Assembly: GCA_947179155.2 (NCBI GenBank)
Contig: OX359280.1
Coordinates: 39,229,055 to 39,293,054 of the forward strand
DNA: 64,000 nt
Reading direction: 5' to 3'
Source of the DNA: Hedera helix
Lineage: Eukaryota > Streptophyta > Magnoliopsida > Apiales > Araliaceae
Shown here one piece after another: positions 36,801 through 47,568 of the stretch (position 1 is its first letter; every line of letters starts with the position of its first letter). The translations under genes were made by a program, and so were the position numbers. The notes under the pieces were generated by a model. It had not been told where the DNA came from, made no database searches, and worked only from the letters and a program-made list of their open reading frames with translations.

Positions 36801-36879
36801 TGTTAAACTCAAGAGAGGCCATGATTTCGATTTGAACACAGAGCCTAATGAGAAAAACTCAAAAAGATTGCGAAGTTGA
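24767..36879 (+). CDS. TIR-NBS-LRR (TNL) immune receptor, gene 2, with EAR-like repeat tail
   Basis: Predicted exons 24767-25344, 32544-33633, 33749-34024, 34160-35815, 35908-36879; phases match gene 1 exactly, giving about 1523 residues. TIR ~22-185 (HDVFLSFRGPDTR) holds an extra ~28 residues before AEWRAAL that look like a partial duplication of SYAKAFENF. NB-ARC: P-loop GMGGIGKTT (~246), VLVLLDDLDD, GSRVIIVTRD, GLPLA, MHD in CLRMHDHLRDMG (~515). LRRs ~620-1195, longer than gene 1. A C-JID-like domain (from ~1205) is followed by an acidic tail with four 24-residue repeats (1420-1515) holding DLNxxP motifs, ending NSKRLRS. Intron 1 is ~7.2 kb and full of transposons, so the TIR exon could instead be a separate TIR-only gene. 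No inactivating lesion seen in the exons. Confidence 0.8.
25935..26465. mobile_element. hAT-like MITE, 531 bp, in intron 1 of TNL gene 2
   Basis: Termini CAGTGACGAAG and CTTCGTCACTG are inverted. Flanking 8-bp duplications differ by one base: TCTATGTT (25927-25934) and TCTGTGTT (26466-26473). Subterminal GTGGGGTTAATTGACCCCAC. Termini and 8-bp target size are diagnostic of hAT. A partial copy lies at 3832-4072. Confidence 0.75.
26742..26783 (-). pseudogene. Possible captured terminal exon (13 codons plus stop)
   Basis: On the minus strand a strong acceptor (TTTTTTTCTTCTAG) is followed by an open frame VIKRRATGDKKKA and TGA. The basic C-terminus looks ribosomal-protein-like, but I do not recognise the protein. 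It sits in the Helitron-like segment. Confidence 0.3.
28245..28430 (+). pseudogene. Fragment of cytosolic fructose-bisphosphate aldolase
   Basis: The frame from about 28259 reads KKPWSLSFSFARALQQSTLK, IWSGK, an in-frame TAA, ENVKKAQEAF, ARCKANSEATL. This is the conserved C-terminal part of plant class I aldolase (Calvin cycle/glycolysis enzyme). The stop and the missing enzyme body make it a dead fragment. It lies in intron 1 of TNL gene 2. A shorter, more decayed echo (KPCSLPISCFG) lies at about 27850-27885. Confidence 0.75.
29228..29889. other. Intron 1 remnant of TNL gene 2 and a GC-richer unassigned stretch
   Basis: About 29255-29400 resembles intron 1 of gene 1 near 12056-12150 (ATTGATGAAAGAGT, AAATTCTCTAATT, TTTCTAACTTCT). 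About 29400-29720 is unusually GC-rich (GCGCATGGCGCGG, AAAACGGCGTCG) and probably belongs to the LTR element that ends at 30704, but no protein is readable. Confidence 0.4.
29890..30275 (+). repeat. ~55-bp minisatellite with CTCCCGAAG words
   Basis: About seven imperfect units, each with a CCCGAAG/TTCGAAG half, CTTCGGT-type inverse and ATGTTCTAAAC. Such arrays are common just before the polypurine tract of Tat/Ogre-type Ty3 elements, and a polypurine tract and LTR follow. Confidence 0.7.
30325..30704 (+). mobile_element. Candidate 3' LTR (about 380 bp) of a Ty3 element
   Basis: A polypurine tract (AAAGGAGTGGGGGCAA, about 30309-30324) precedes TGTTGGGC. A TATA element GCTATAAAAGGG lies near 30576-30587. 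The end CCCCGACA at 30704 is chosen by TG..CA termini only. No second LTR is in the window. Confidence 0.45.
30857..30894. repeat. (TA)n microsatellite
   Basis: About 19 TA units. Confidence 0.95.
31242..31406 (-). pseudogene. First-exon fragment of a BUBR1/MAD3-type spindle-checkpoint gene
   Basis: On the minus strand a start codon at 31406 opens 55 codons that end exactly at a GT donor (31241-31240). They include MMDPKTEF, SGNEWELYKENVRPLKRGRN and LLNQALKS, matching the N-terminal Mad3/BUB1 homology region of plant BUBR1, a mitotic checkpoint protein that binds CDC20/APC. No downstream exons are found on the minus strand, so this is a captured or broken-off fragment inside intron 1 of TNL gene 2, antisense to it. 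Confidence 0.7.
31553..31800. mobile_element. Tourist-like MITE, 248 bp, in intron 1 of TNL gene 2
   Basis: Termini GGCCATCTCCAGCAG and, inverted, GAGCATCTCCAGCAA, flanked by TTA on both sides (31550-31552 and 31801-31803). TAGTCCATGG occurs in both subterminal regions. Confidence 0.7.
32222..32360 (+). repeat. Second copy of the 5' part of TNL intron 1
   Basis: GAATATACAGTTT, CTATTTACAAA, GATTATTTGGAA and GATCCC in order match 25480-25560, just after the TIR exon, and 11760-11830 in gene 1. Intron 1 of gene 2 therefore holds two 5' intron ends in tandem. Confidence 0.6.
32703..32726 (+). promoter_or_regulatory. Candidate miR482/2118-type target site in the gene 2 P-loop
   Basis: GGGATGGGTGGAATCGGTAA encodes the P-loop and is close to the complement of miR2118-type RNAs. 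Same position as the site in gene 1. Confidence 0.4.
36565..36852 (+). repeat. Four in-frame 72-bp repeats in the TNL gene 2 tail, with EAR-like DLNxxP
   Basis: Units 36565-36636, 36637-36708, 36709-36780 and 36781-36852 each encode a 24-residue block starting ETERVYDV or, in the last, KTERVYDV, with (K/W)R(G/D)HDF in the middle. The ends read DLNIEP, NLNTEP, DMDTES and DLNTEP. Units 1 and 4 fit the DLNxxP EAR consensus that binds TOPLESS-family co-repressors. Partial ETER units precede the array from about 36448. High nucleotide identity between units suggests recent expansion. Confidence 0.85.
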
Positions 36880-38880
36880 GACAAGTACTAATGGGTCTAG
36901 ACATTACTTTTGTGCATCTCCTACTGCTCAAGGTGTTGACAGGATTAGCTTCCATTTTATATTGTTTACTAATAGTATCCCTTTATATTCCTCTTTCCTT
37001 CACACCTGTATATGCTTTTCATTGCAATGTATTGTAGCTTGTGAAAATATTGTTTGTTCCATTTGTTTTTTTACTCCATCTGTTATGACAAGATCAATTT
37101 TGGCCTTTTGAAATAAATTTGATATGTTTTTAAATTTAATATTGATACGATTTAAATTTTGAAAAAGTTAGGTTACTAATAGTATTTTTAGACAGTATAA
37201 TTTTTGTACTCGTATTGTCAAAATTTTGTGAATAGTGATATATATACACCCTAAATTGATTGTTGCACCCTAAATTGATTGTTGCACACTCTTATATATC
37301 AAAGAGATTATATTACCCTTAGTTAATGTGAACCCAATTAACATATTTATCACTTAATTATTTTAATTGAAGTTTTTTTAAAAAAAAAAAAACAAGTCTA
37401 AATAATTTTCTATTTTTTCTGAGTTTTAAATTTTTATAAATTTATTTTAAGTCAAATTAAAATTTCTTGGATTAGATGGACCAATAAACTATATTATAAG
37501 TACTTTAATAAAATAGTAAGCTAAATTAATATATATCATGGCTTGAGAACACGAAGGTATACCGTTATAATTTTTTTTCCTAATATTTTATGTTTTCTAA
37601 TCTTTAATTCAAAAAAATAATGCTATTAAGTAAAATTGTAAAAAGATAACAGATATAATAAATTAGTTCAATTTTATATATGGTTAAAAATTAAGTTTTG
37701 GCCAACTGACCTTCTATCTTATAAATGATGTACAACGAAATTAAGAAAAAATGGATAAAGAGTAAATGGTTAATTTATTTTAGGTATATTAAAGATAATA
37801 TAGTCTTTTTAATATATTTGGGTGTTCAACTATACTATAGGGTGTCTATCTATCAACACCTAATTTTATTGATGTCAATTTTAAATTTTAAATTAAAAAA
37901 TATCTCAAATTGACCTAAAGTCAGTATTGCTATATATTTGGGTGTTCCCGTCTTGATGGGCGGAGTCCAGATTCAAAACCACCTCACTTAGAGAATTATA
38001 AGAAAGGTATAAAATGCTTTCTGTAGTATTATAAAAATTAAAACATATGGATAGCAACTGTAACTAATAAGCACCCATCTCGAAGGTATGCTTGAGCACA
38101 GCTCTTCATGTTAATATAATGGAATAGAAAAGAAAAAAACATTGCATTTAAAAATAGTAACTAGGTCGAATGCTCAATCTAGAGCAGGGGTCAAAACAAG
38201 ACCCTATTGGCATAGTATGTTATCAATTAGCGAACAAGCTGATCCCCAGCATGTAAGTATACCTAAACACAGCAAATCACACCAGTCATCAGTATAATGT
38301 AACAAACAATAAAATTATAAATCCCTATGCATATGATAGTTTAGGTGCATCTATAAAACTGCAATATTTCCATTTCGAAGGAATATATATCGCCTTTTCA
38401 GTGAGTAAAAAACATCTCTTGTTGTATGCATTATATGGATTTGTCCATGCGATAACGTACATACATATGTATATGTTAAATATATAATGTGTAAGCCAAT
38501 CTCACTTAACATGTTTGGGACAAATAAGCAGGACCACCATCATGGAGGTTCTGCATTGTTTGTGCACCAAAACCTCGAGAAAGGGTATACTTTCAAACCA
38601 TAAAACACAAAAATGTTGTAAGATTTATGTATAGACAGCAGTGCTGCTAAGAATGTGAATTGTTTCTGTTGGAAGCAAAAGTTTATAGTAATAGAATTAT
38701 TAACTATGAGTACAGGTATTAATACGTAGAAATGAGAGCAGACATCATTCTCTTTTGGGAGGATCAATCAAGAAGGTCTTAATCTATCAATTGTAAAACG
38801 AATTCAAAGAGAATGAAGACTCAAATTCCCTAAACACTGGTATTTAGCAGTTATCCCAAAAAAGGAAACTGTAAAACAAC
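36880..38880. other. 3' flank of TNL gene 2 and intergenic DNA
   Basis: AT-rich. A 19-bp direct duplication (ACCCTAAATTGATTGTTGC) lies at about 37247-37284. From about 38050 the base composition is more even but I read no protein. Decayed downstream exons of the minus-strand pseudogene may be hidden here. Confidence 0.4.
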
Positions 38881-40017
38881 CTGGAAGTAATGCTTGTACA
38901 AGCGGTAATGCTTGTTATCTGCCACTTGCTGCAGAACAAAGGCTGTAACACAGATACGATCAAAGATTATATTGGTGATGGAAGAAAAGGAAGCATAGAC
39001 ATTACGAGTAAGATTTGGTTCCTGCAGGAACAATTCTGATATTGGCCCACCTGTGATGCACAAGCATAGAGGACATGCAAAACTCCTTCTTCCACTGCCC
39101 TAATATCTAAGACATTAAGATAGCTAGAGTCCCAATGATCATCTGGTATCTGGAACTCCTCTCCAAACAAGTTTGGGTAATCAACTACACGAACAGGACT
39201 AGCTGGCTCAAATATTGATGCCTCATCAAAAACAAATGTGGTGGCATCAGAGGGAATAGATGCTTTTTGCACTGCAATGGGCTCTACGAACTTCAGTATT
39301 ATTCTAGAAGCCTGCAATAAATTAAATAGATACCAAAGAGGTGAGAAATTAAGCGTGCATATGACCTTATTCATGCTGGACAAAAATCTCACTCAGAATA
39401 TCTAAAGTATTATTTCTTAGAATTTTCTTATCAAATGAGATATATGTATGAAATAATTATATATATATATATATATAATTCTATTCACTAAATAAAAAAA
39501 TATAAAGCACATATTACCATTCTGCAAACAGTTCCAAGATTAGAATCCTTATAAGCCTTCCTTAGCAACACCAAGATCGCATCTGGACGGAACACTATCG
39601 AACTAGATGCGGGTAACAAAATAGGTGATGCAGTGCGAGATCTTCTTGGCTGAGCATGGAAATATAAAAATATGATTATTTGCACCATCTTGATTAACTA
39701 TATTGACAAACTAAATGAATTCATCTCAATTTTGAGTTTGAAAATGACTTTTTAAAAGTGAATATTGATCTTATAATTTGGAACGGAGGGAGTAGGTAAT
39801 AATAGAAACAGAAACTGTCCCATTTAAATTATGATGCTTTCAACAATTGTGCTTCTAAATTTGTGTAAAATCTTTGTTAGCTGCAGACTAAACAAAGAAA
39901 AAAATACATGAACTGGCCATTGATCAGTTTTGTTACTAACAGTGTCGGATACTGAAAAAGTTGACTGGGAATGGACCAGCAGTCCAGCACTTGGATAATA
40001 TTTGCATAAAAGGGCTT

Positions 40018-40037
40018 CCCCCCCCCCCCCCCCCCCC
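40018..40037. repeat. Poly-C tract, 20 bases
   Basis: Uninterrupted run of C in an intron of the minus-strand pseudogene. The length is prone to sequencing error. Confidence 0.9.
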
Positions 40038-43000
40038 GACTTAAACTTGCATTGAAGACACTTGGCAGCACAAACTTTTTACTGCATCAAGCAATATTTC
40101 CTTGATACATAAAACTGAAAAAACAGAAAACCATGTATGTACACACACACATATACATATATATGTGTGTGAATACACACACACATAAATAAATAGAAAT
40201 AGAGATACGTAAAGATGAGAATGGAATTAAACCAGCCTCAGTCAGGCTACACCCACATGTGCAATAAACAGCTCAGAAGGGGGGTAAGCTAGGATATAAT
40301 TATTAACATCAAACAAAAAGCAAAAAGTATGCATGAAAAAATACAGGACAACAAAGAGCAGCAGCTACCTGAAAATTAGAGGAAACAAGTAACGCCGACG
40401 AGGGATGACTGCTCTTAGAAGCTTCAGAGTTGGAACTACTGCCTGCTAACCTAGCAGTTTCTCTGCAATATTAGAACAACATTGTACATGAAAAAACGTT
40501 CCGTTTTGTGAACACAAATAACTAGAAGTTAACTAAAGGACTTTGGTAGAATGGTTACCCCTCTCATCCCCTAACAGAGATGTACAGAAATCAAATCCAG
40601 TCAGGGACACAATGGAAAAATTATTATCTAGTTGAAGATATTTCTAATAGCCTTATATATAGCCACATACAGGCCAAGTCCCAATAGCCTGTACGGGCCT
40701 AGTTCTTGTAGGGTTGAGGTTAGATAATAAAATAAACAATTTAAAAAATAAAAGACTAAAAAAATAACTAACAGATTATGGTTCTTTCTTTCACAATATC
40801 AATGGCCTAAACAGTTATCTCAAAGAAAGGCTCTCAGTTTCTTTTTTAGATAGGAAAAAAAGTAAGCCAATTGCAAGAGAGAATATTATAAGAGAAGGGG
40901 AGACAAAAATGTACATATGTAAATAATCAAAAGCAAAACACTTGTCCCTGTGTAATCTGAAATAAAAAGACCACAAAAAGCTCTGCAGAACCCCAACGCA
41001 AATCCCTCAGAAAGGGAAACAAATAAAATTTCCTCAATAAATTAAAATTTTAACATCCCTCTGAGTCTATATGCCACAAAAGTGTTACATACTAACGCAC
41101 TTTAAGCAGGATCACCAAGGCAATTCAACAAAACTATGCAGTTAATTTGAAAGATACACTTTCATTATAAAATTCGCTTGTATACGAACCTCTCATTTAC
41201 AGTGTGAAGAATCACATAAAGTGAACCAGCAAGCATAGCAAGAAAACGTATATTAGGTTCTGCAGCATCTGAAAAGCTGTTCAGCTCAGCTTGCACATCA
41301 TGAATTCACACAGTCAAAATTCAAAAATTAAAGCAAAAAGATTGCAGAAGACAGTGCTAAAGGAACTCTTATAATTCATTCTCGAGTTAAAGAAACAGAC
41401 CTCCAGTTGTGGAAGGAACACGGTCAACCGATTTGTCATGTCTTGTAGTAACTACAATGTAAAAGGCATCAAAGGCAAATGTGCAAAAATATATGGAGAT
41501 ACAAGAAAATAAGAGTGTGTGCCAGCAATTGGTATTATATATATTTCACCTGAAGATGCATATCATGAGCATCTAATTTGTGCGATATAATGTGCGGCAA
41601 CAAGTAACAACTAATAGAAACTCCAGTTCAAGACCAGTAACCCTTACCCCAATCAACCGCAAGCAGTTAGGAAACATGCAAGTGTGAACTGAAATTAGTC
41701 AAAAAGAGATATACGGTATATTCTCATCAACGGGGGGGATATTATATATATACGGGGAATGATCCATAGCCAAAGCTGGAAAGGAGGCATTATCCATCCA
41801 ACCCATCTATGGCTGTCCAAAACAAGATTGAATGAATGGCCTAGATGAAACACTGTCCACACACATAATTGATGATGCAAAATATACTGCAGCCAAGGGT
41901 CTACCAAAGCAAATGACAAAAAAATTACCCCCATCACCAAACTATTATGTGGATAGTGGCATTTCCAAATACTCCCGACCACAAAGTAGTTTGATGGACG
42001 AAAATTTAAAAATTAAAAGATTGGGAAACACCCCTAAACCAAAAATATAAGGTATCACCAGATGAGACTTCTTAGATGATGAGTTTACAACAATTCTAAG
42101 GGAGTAAACTTTTAAGGATTTCTCATACTCTGGAAGCGGAAAAAAAAAGGACTAGTTCTTTCAGATAGTTATATACTTTGTATTTATAACACTAAAATAA
42201 AAGATATAACCAACAGTGAAATGGTGCTGTAATCTAAATCAAAAGGTACAGAAAAACTTTTTAGAGCCCACCTGAATGAAGAAAATAGCTATAGGATTCC
42301 CTCTCAAACAAGAGATTCTCACATAGCGGCAAGGAGTGTAGTTCATAGGGTACATCATGTCGAGACAAGGTGCTTCACAACGTGGACAAACTTTCACAAA
42401 TGTCTCTGGCTGTGGAAGCGGATCAAGTCATTACATAAACGATGCAAATTGCAAGACCAATTATGCAAGATTCAGCTTCCAGGTAAACATGCAACATCGT
42501 AGCAGTTAGGGACAATACTACAAGCAACTTTTACTTGCTTTAATACAAATAAAACATATTTTTTCTATCTCTGGAAAGAGAAACAAAGTGTAATGCCTGA
42601 AGTCAAAATGAATAGAACTTTAATATAGAATGAAATAATTAAAATTGTGAAAATGTTCTGGTAGCGTTCACTTCCTAACCTTGTAACGCAAGCCAACTGA
42701 GATTTCCCATTCCAAAACAGACTAATTATAAATCCTTATATGTGATAGTAGACAAGTTCCTGCAATCAAGTCATTATTAAAAAGAAGAACAAAAAATTGT
42801 AACATTTGATCAGCAAAATAAGTGCGCAAGATAACAAGAATAACTCATGAATAATCACCATACAAGAAATGGTTCATCATATTTAAGACACTTTTAATCC
42901 ATATAAGTGTTCAACTATTGCTAGAATAATATTAACATATATATAAGGGGGTTTAAAATTAGTAGCAACCATAGACAATATATGCAAGTCATACCTAGAA

Positions 43001-46000
43001 CAAAACAAAGTGTAGCTTTGATACCAAATAGGTAAATGAAAAGTGACGTTTTGTTGATCAACCAACTTTAAATGCTGATGTGTGATGTACAAAATCTTTT
43101 ACAGTTGTGGGTGTTATTTTTTTATTTTTCATAGGGTAGTATAAAGTTATTTTACCATAACACAGATGTATAGTAATAGATAGTTTAGCTCAACAAGAAG
43201 GCCATATATTATTTTAATGCAAGACAGAATTACATAACCTGTGCCCCAGATGACAATACAGACTATCTAAGCTAGTATGGGGCATTCTTTAATGAATATA
43301 TTTCATTGTCATTCTATAGAGTCTCAATTGTCAAATATGACACCTTGGGCACATTTAAATTTTCTGGGGATCATATAAACTTCTATAAGGTTAATGGACT
43401 TGGATGACACTATCCACTTTAAGCATTATTAAAGCCCAAATCATGATGAAAGATGACATGAATTTGTTATGTTTAAGTCTTCAAGAGTTGAAATACAAAG
43501 TAAATTGATGGTTCAGAGATTGGTAAAATATTCAAACAGATTGGTTCTAAAAAACAGTGGAATTGAAAAGTAAAAGAAGAGTTTGACTATGTGTGCACAT
43601 GCACTAGTAAGACAGAGACAACAAAACTTTTGAAAGTTCAACTTGAATCTACAGAAGCTCTCCACATTTTTAATGTCTATTACATCAATAAATTGAACTG
43701 TAAATTCAATTGACAGCTATCAGAGTATTGATGAACCCTTGAGATTCTCAAAGACGGACAAATCTTCAGAAATTATCTAGTGATGGAAGCTCAAAAGCAT
43801 GTAAATCCTCAACGCCGCCTTTTATCCTAAACTAGTTAGATTTGGCTGACAATGAACACCGTATGTACACGCTCAATACAATACGAATTACCTTAGCTTT
43901 ACACAAATTTCTAAGCACCTAACACTTATAAAAAGAAATTAAAAATACAAAAATTAAGCACCTAGCAGTCTAAACTGGAAGTCCACTAAAAGAGCTTCAA
44001 GATTCCCTAGTAGAATAGAAATTTTGGGAATACAGAAACTCAACTAAAAGTATAATTTCGTATAAAAAACTTCAGAAGTAAAATCACTCCAATACACAAA
44101 TATCAACATTCAGCAGATAAACAGACATAAGCAAACAAATAACCAAACACAAACTGACCTGTCCATCAAACAACTACCCAAAACTAATTAAATTTAAAAG
44201 ATCTCGAAGAAGAATCAAAACCAACTAAGTGAGATGAAATAGATAAGAAAAAGCGCATACACCTAGTGTGTGTCATAGCTACTAGTGTTTAACACATACA
44301 GACATACACTTGCAAAAGTAAATGGGTAAATTAAAACCTGACTCTCATGCAATAACATCACCATTTCCTGTAACTTTTGCAAGGTTAACTCTTACATTTA
44401 GGCACAAGTTGTTGCATAAAGAAGACCCAGATCACCGAGTTATTCAATTTATTTCTTTATTTTTTGGAATAAATATATAGTATTTATTAGAGTGTGCCAC
44501 AAGAGCACACTCATGTAACTCGGAAGCAGAGATTCTTCGTTACCTTGGCGAATTGCCGTATCCCCACACTGGATGCTCCGATTCTCAAGGACTCTTTAGG
44601 GTTTCTCTCCTCCTTTATAACTTATGTGTTTTGAATTATCTATGATTATTTTTGTTATTTTTATCATTTCAGTTTATAGAAACACTAAAGTTATATTGTT
44701 TGTCGGATGTTTTTTGTTTTTTGCTTATAGTATCTATTTTGTTGAATGTTTTATCATATATATATATAGCTAGACACACAAATAAATACATATTTAATAA
44801 TAAAATATGTGCCGAATCCCCTGCACCCTAATCCCTATATTTTGAGATTTGGAGAATTTTTGTATTCCCGCATGAGTCATGACTCGCCCGTGTCCGTACT
44901 TCTTAGTCATGTAAGAAAGACCTATAAAAAGAAATATTACCATTCTTCCAGCCCATATAAACCTTACATTTTAGCTTTATATCTAATACAAGTTTGATGG
45001 TGAAATTATATAAAGTAAAAAATAAAAATAAAACAAAATAAAAGTTATCCAAGGAATGCACACAACACAACTTCATAAGAACCTTGATAAGGCTGGATTC
45101 TTTTTGAACAGAAAAATCTCTCCATGAGCTTCAAACCAAATAGTCTAATTAAAGAAAAAGTGGACTTACTTTTGGACCTCCTTCCAAAGATTCAAGCACA
45201 ACTCATATTCTACCTTAGAAAGAAAAGGGAGGAAAAAAACTCCAGAAATATGTTCTCCTTCATAAGCCCAGTTGAAAGAAAACAACAAAGCCAAAAACTT
45301 GGATAGCCAAAAAACAAATACATATACTGAAAAAATAACATCAACCCTCTTCCTCAAGTAAAAAATAGTTAAGATGTTCTTTTATGTCACATAACATCCA
45401 AAGAAAGTTTGTAGCCAGGGCTTCTCCAAAGCACCTAGAGGAGGGAAGCTGTCTCCAGGAACAATCACCAAATCTCACAAAAAATCTGTCTCTTTCATCT
45501 AAAAGCAGGTAAGGTCCAGAACCGTTTTCTGGGTATCAAGCTAATTAATAGAGAATGCCTTTGGATTCCTAAATAAGGGTACAGGTAGAAAAGCACAATA
45601 AGAGACAATTCTGCTCAACCAACTGAAACGAGGAGATAATAACACTAAACCTCCTTATCTTCAACAATGCATAAAAATCCAGAATTGGCAACGAAAGAAT
45701 ACCTGCTCGGCCATTATCTAGTAATTAATATATCCTAGAAGTATGCATTAAATTCTTTTTTTCACCAAAAATCCTACCCAGCAAGCTATTTAAAAAAGCA
45801 AACTTTCTGAACCACAGCATTGTTTGTTTGACTATTACAATCAAACTTTTCTAAGGGAAACCCTTCATCAAATTCTCCTATATCATGAAACTCGCTAGAT
45901 TCCCATAATTATAATCCTTACTACTAGTTGGAATAATCTACAAAAGTCCAGTATCGTGTGTGGCATGCTATCATGTCTTTACTTAATACTATCACTTAAT

Positions 46001-46042
46001 TCCACCAGAATCCTCTACCCTTGCATAAATTGAAACACAAAC

Positions 46043-46193
46043 CTCCCTCCATCCAAAAATGAATCCTTTTTACATTTTTGTGTTCCTCAATGACCGTCCC
46101 ATTTGTACAATTAACTAAAAATAGTTATTTTAAATGCGAAAAAATAGTAACTGTTCTTAAAAGACTTCATTTTTAAAATTGACACTCAGGGAG
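46043..46193. mobile_element. Stowaway-like MITE
   Basis: CTCCCTCCATCCAAAAATGA at the left and the inverse of CTCCCTGAGTGTCAATTTT at the right bound 151 bp. The expected TA target duplication is not visible (AC and CA flank it), so the copy is old or the ends are degenerate. Confidence 0.5.
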
Positions 46194-46582
46194 CATACAC
46201 AGAGACTAATATAATAGACAAGAACTAAAACGAACACATTCACATTTACTTGAGCAAATGTTACTAAATTGTTCAAATGTCAACCAAAACCCAATATTCA
46301 AACCAACAAGAAGAGAAAATTGAACAAATCCCAGAAATAAAATTCGACCCGCCATACCCATCAACAAAAGAGATCGACAAATCAGTAGCTGAATTAAATT
46401 GCATACGTACGTCGAGTTGAAGCAGAACCCACTCCTTAGTATTTGTGCCAGTAGACCAATGAGTCCGAAGGGCGGTGTCGAGAATATGTGCTCCCTTTTG
46501 AGAAGGGGATTCTCGAGACATACCCTTCACTTTGTAGGGTAAAGGTTTCACCCTTGGCTCCAGCTCTACCTCCATTTCCCCT

Positions 46583-46678
46583 TTCTTTCTCTCTCTACAA
46601 TCCCTCTAGATATATATAGATATAAATATAGATATAGATATAGATATAGATAAAGATATAGATAGTGTACAAGTAGAA
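46583..46678. repeat. Duplicated CTCTCTACAATC-(GATATA)n segment, copy 1
   Basis: CTCTCTACAATCCCTCTAGATATA followed by GATATA repeats and TAGTGTACAA (5' flank of the minus-strand pseudogene) recurs at 47209-47297 with small changes. The two copies are 626 bp apart. Confidence 0.65.
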
Positions 46679-47568
46679 GGGTTCAGGTGTTGGACACTTG
46701 GACTGAAATCAGGCCATTCCGACAGCCTTTAGAGAGGATTTGCACGATTCTTGCGCTTTTTCTTTTTCTTCTTTTCTCTATCTCAAAACTTTGCTTTTGG
46801 TGCTAAATATCTAATGACTCTAATCTGTAATTTCATTTATTTATATTAGTCGTCCCAATTTAAGTGTTTCTCAAACGGAACGACTATAAATGCACAACAT
46901 TAAATATAATATAAAATATAATATTTTTATTTTAATTATTGAAAGATAAAATTTAATACGAAAATCGTGTCAGATTTTATTTTTTAATTATTAAGATATA
47001 TATAATATTTAATTGTAATATATATAAAATTGTCTAAATATAGAAAAATTATTAGATCCATTTGGAGGACCCTATAGTGTTATGAGAGATTGAAACAAAC
47101 TGTTTATTTGTTCTATGTGCACCCAATAATCTCTTCCAAATATGATATGCTATGTTAATTATCTATACTCAGAGCCTCTAATAATGTTATAATCTAATAA
47201 ATTAATATTCTTTCCCTCTCTACAATCTCTCTAGATATAGAAATATATATAGATATAAATATAGATACAGATATACATAGTGTGCAAATAGATATGTTTA
47301 GTTTTACCCAACATAAATTATTTTTTTAAAGCTCATTATAAACCGAAGCAGCACTAATAACAATTATTAATCACATATGTTGAACGCTCTCAAACATATT
47401 TTAAGACAAACAAGAAGCTCTAGACTGAAAAATGAAAACAATAGACTCCCGAGTACATAAATATTTGAAAATTGCTAAAAGGATCTGTTGAGTTCTTCCA
47501 CAAACCACCATACCATAGTCTACATAATGTTAAGAAACTTATTTACTACATGCATGGATTGTAAGAAT
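46679..47568. other. Intergenic, no gene seen
   Basis: AT-rich. Contains the second copy of the (GATATA)n segment at 47209-47297. Confidence 0.4.

Larger units (their letters stand above)
38881..46575 (-). pseudogene. Decayed, 3'-truncated copy of a conserved plant gene with a discoidin-like N-terminus
   Basis: Ten exon remnants read on the minus strand: 46411-46575, 42680-42759, 42272-42409, 41550-41656, 41401-41451, 41190-41290, 40369-40462, 39518-39649, 39051-39311, 38881-38942. The start MEVELEPRVKPLPYKVKGMS and the WSTGTNTKEWVLLQL, YTPCRYVRISCLRGNPIAIF and FGEEFQIPDDHWDSSYLN blocks belong to a large conserved plant protein whose N-terminus resembles F5/8C (galactose-binding) folds; I do not know its function. 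Lesions: exon 2 is 80 nt with a TAG in place of a conserved Lys; exon 4 looks 4 nt short and its acceptor reads CGG; the acceptor of exon 6 reads CAA; exon 10 has deletions and a frameshift. No exons follow. Confidence 0.7.

Noticed and set aside
36433..36822. 129-codon minus-strand open frame over the TNL gene 2 tail
   Set aside because: Antisense shadow of the 72-bp repeats; regular repeats keep both strands open.
44500..44620. Possible exon with donor (minus strand, GASSVGIRQFAK-like frame) in the large pseudogene intron
   Set aside because: One short frame with a GT after it, no start codon and no recognised protein; not enough to call.
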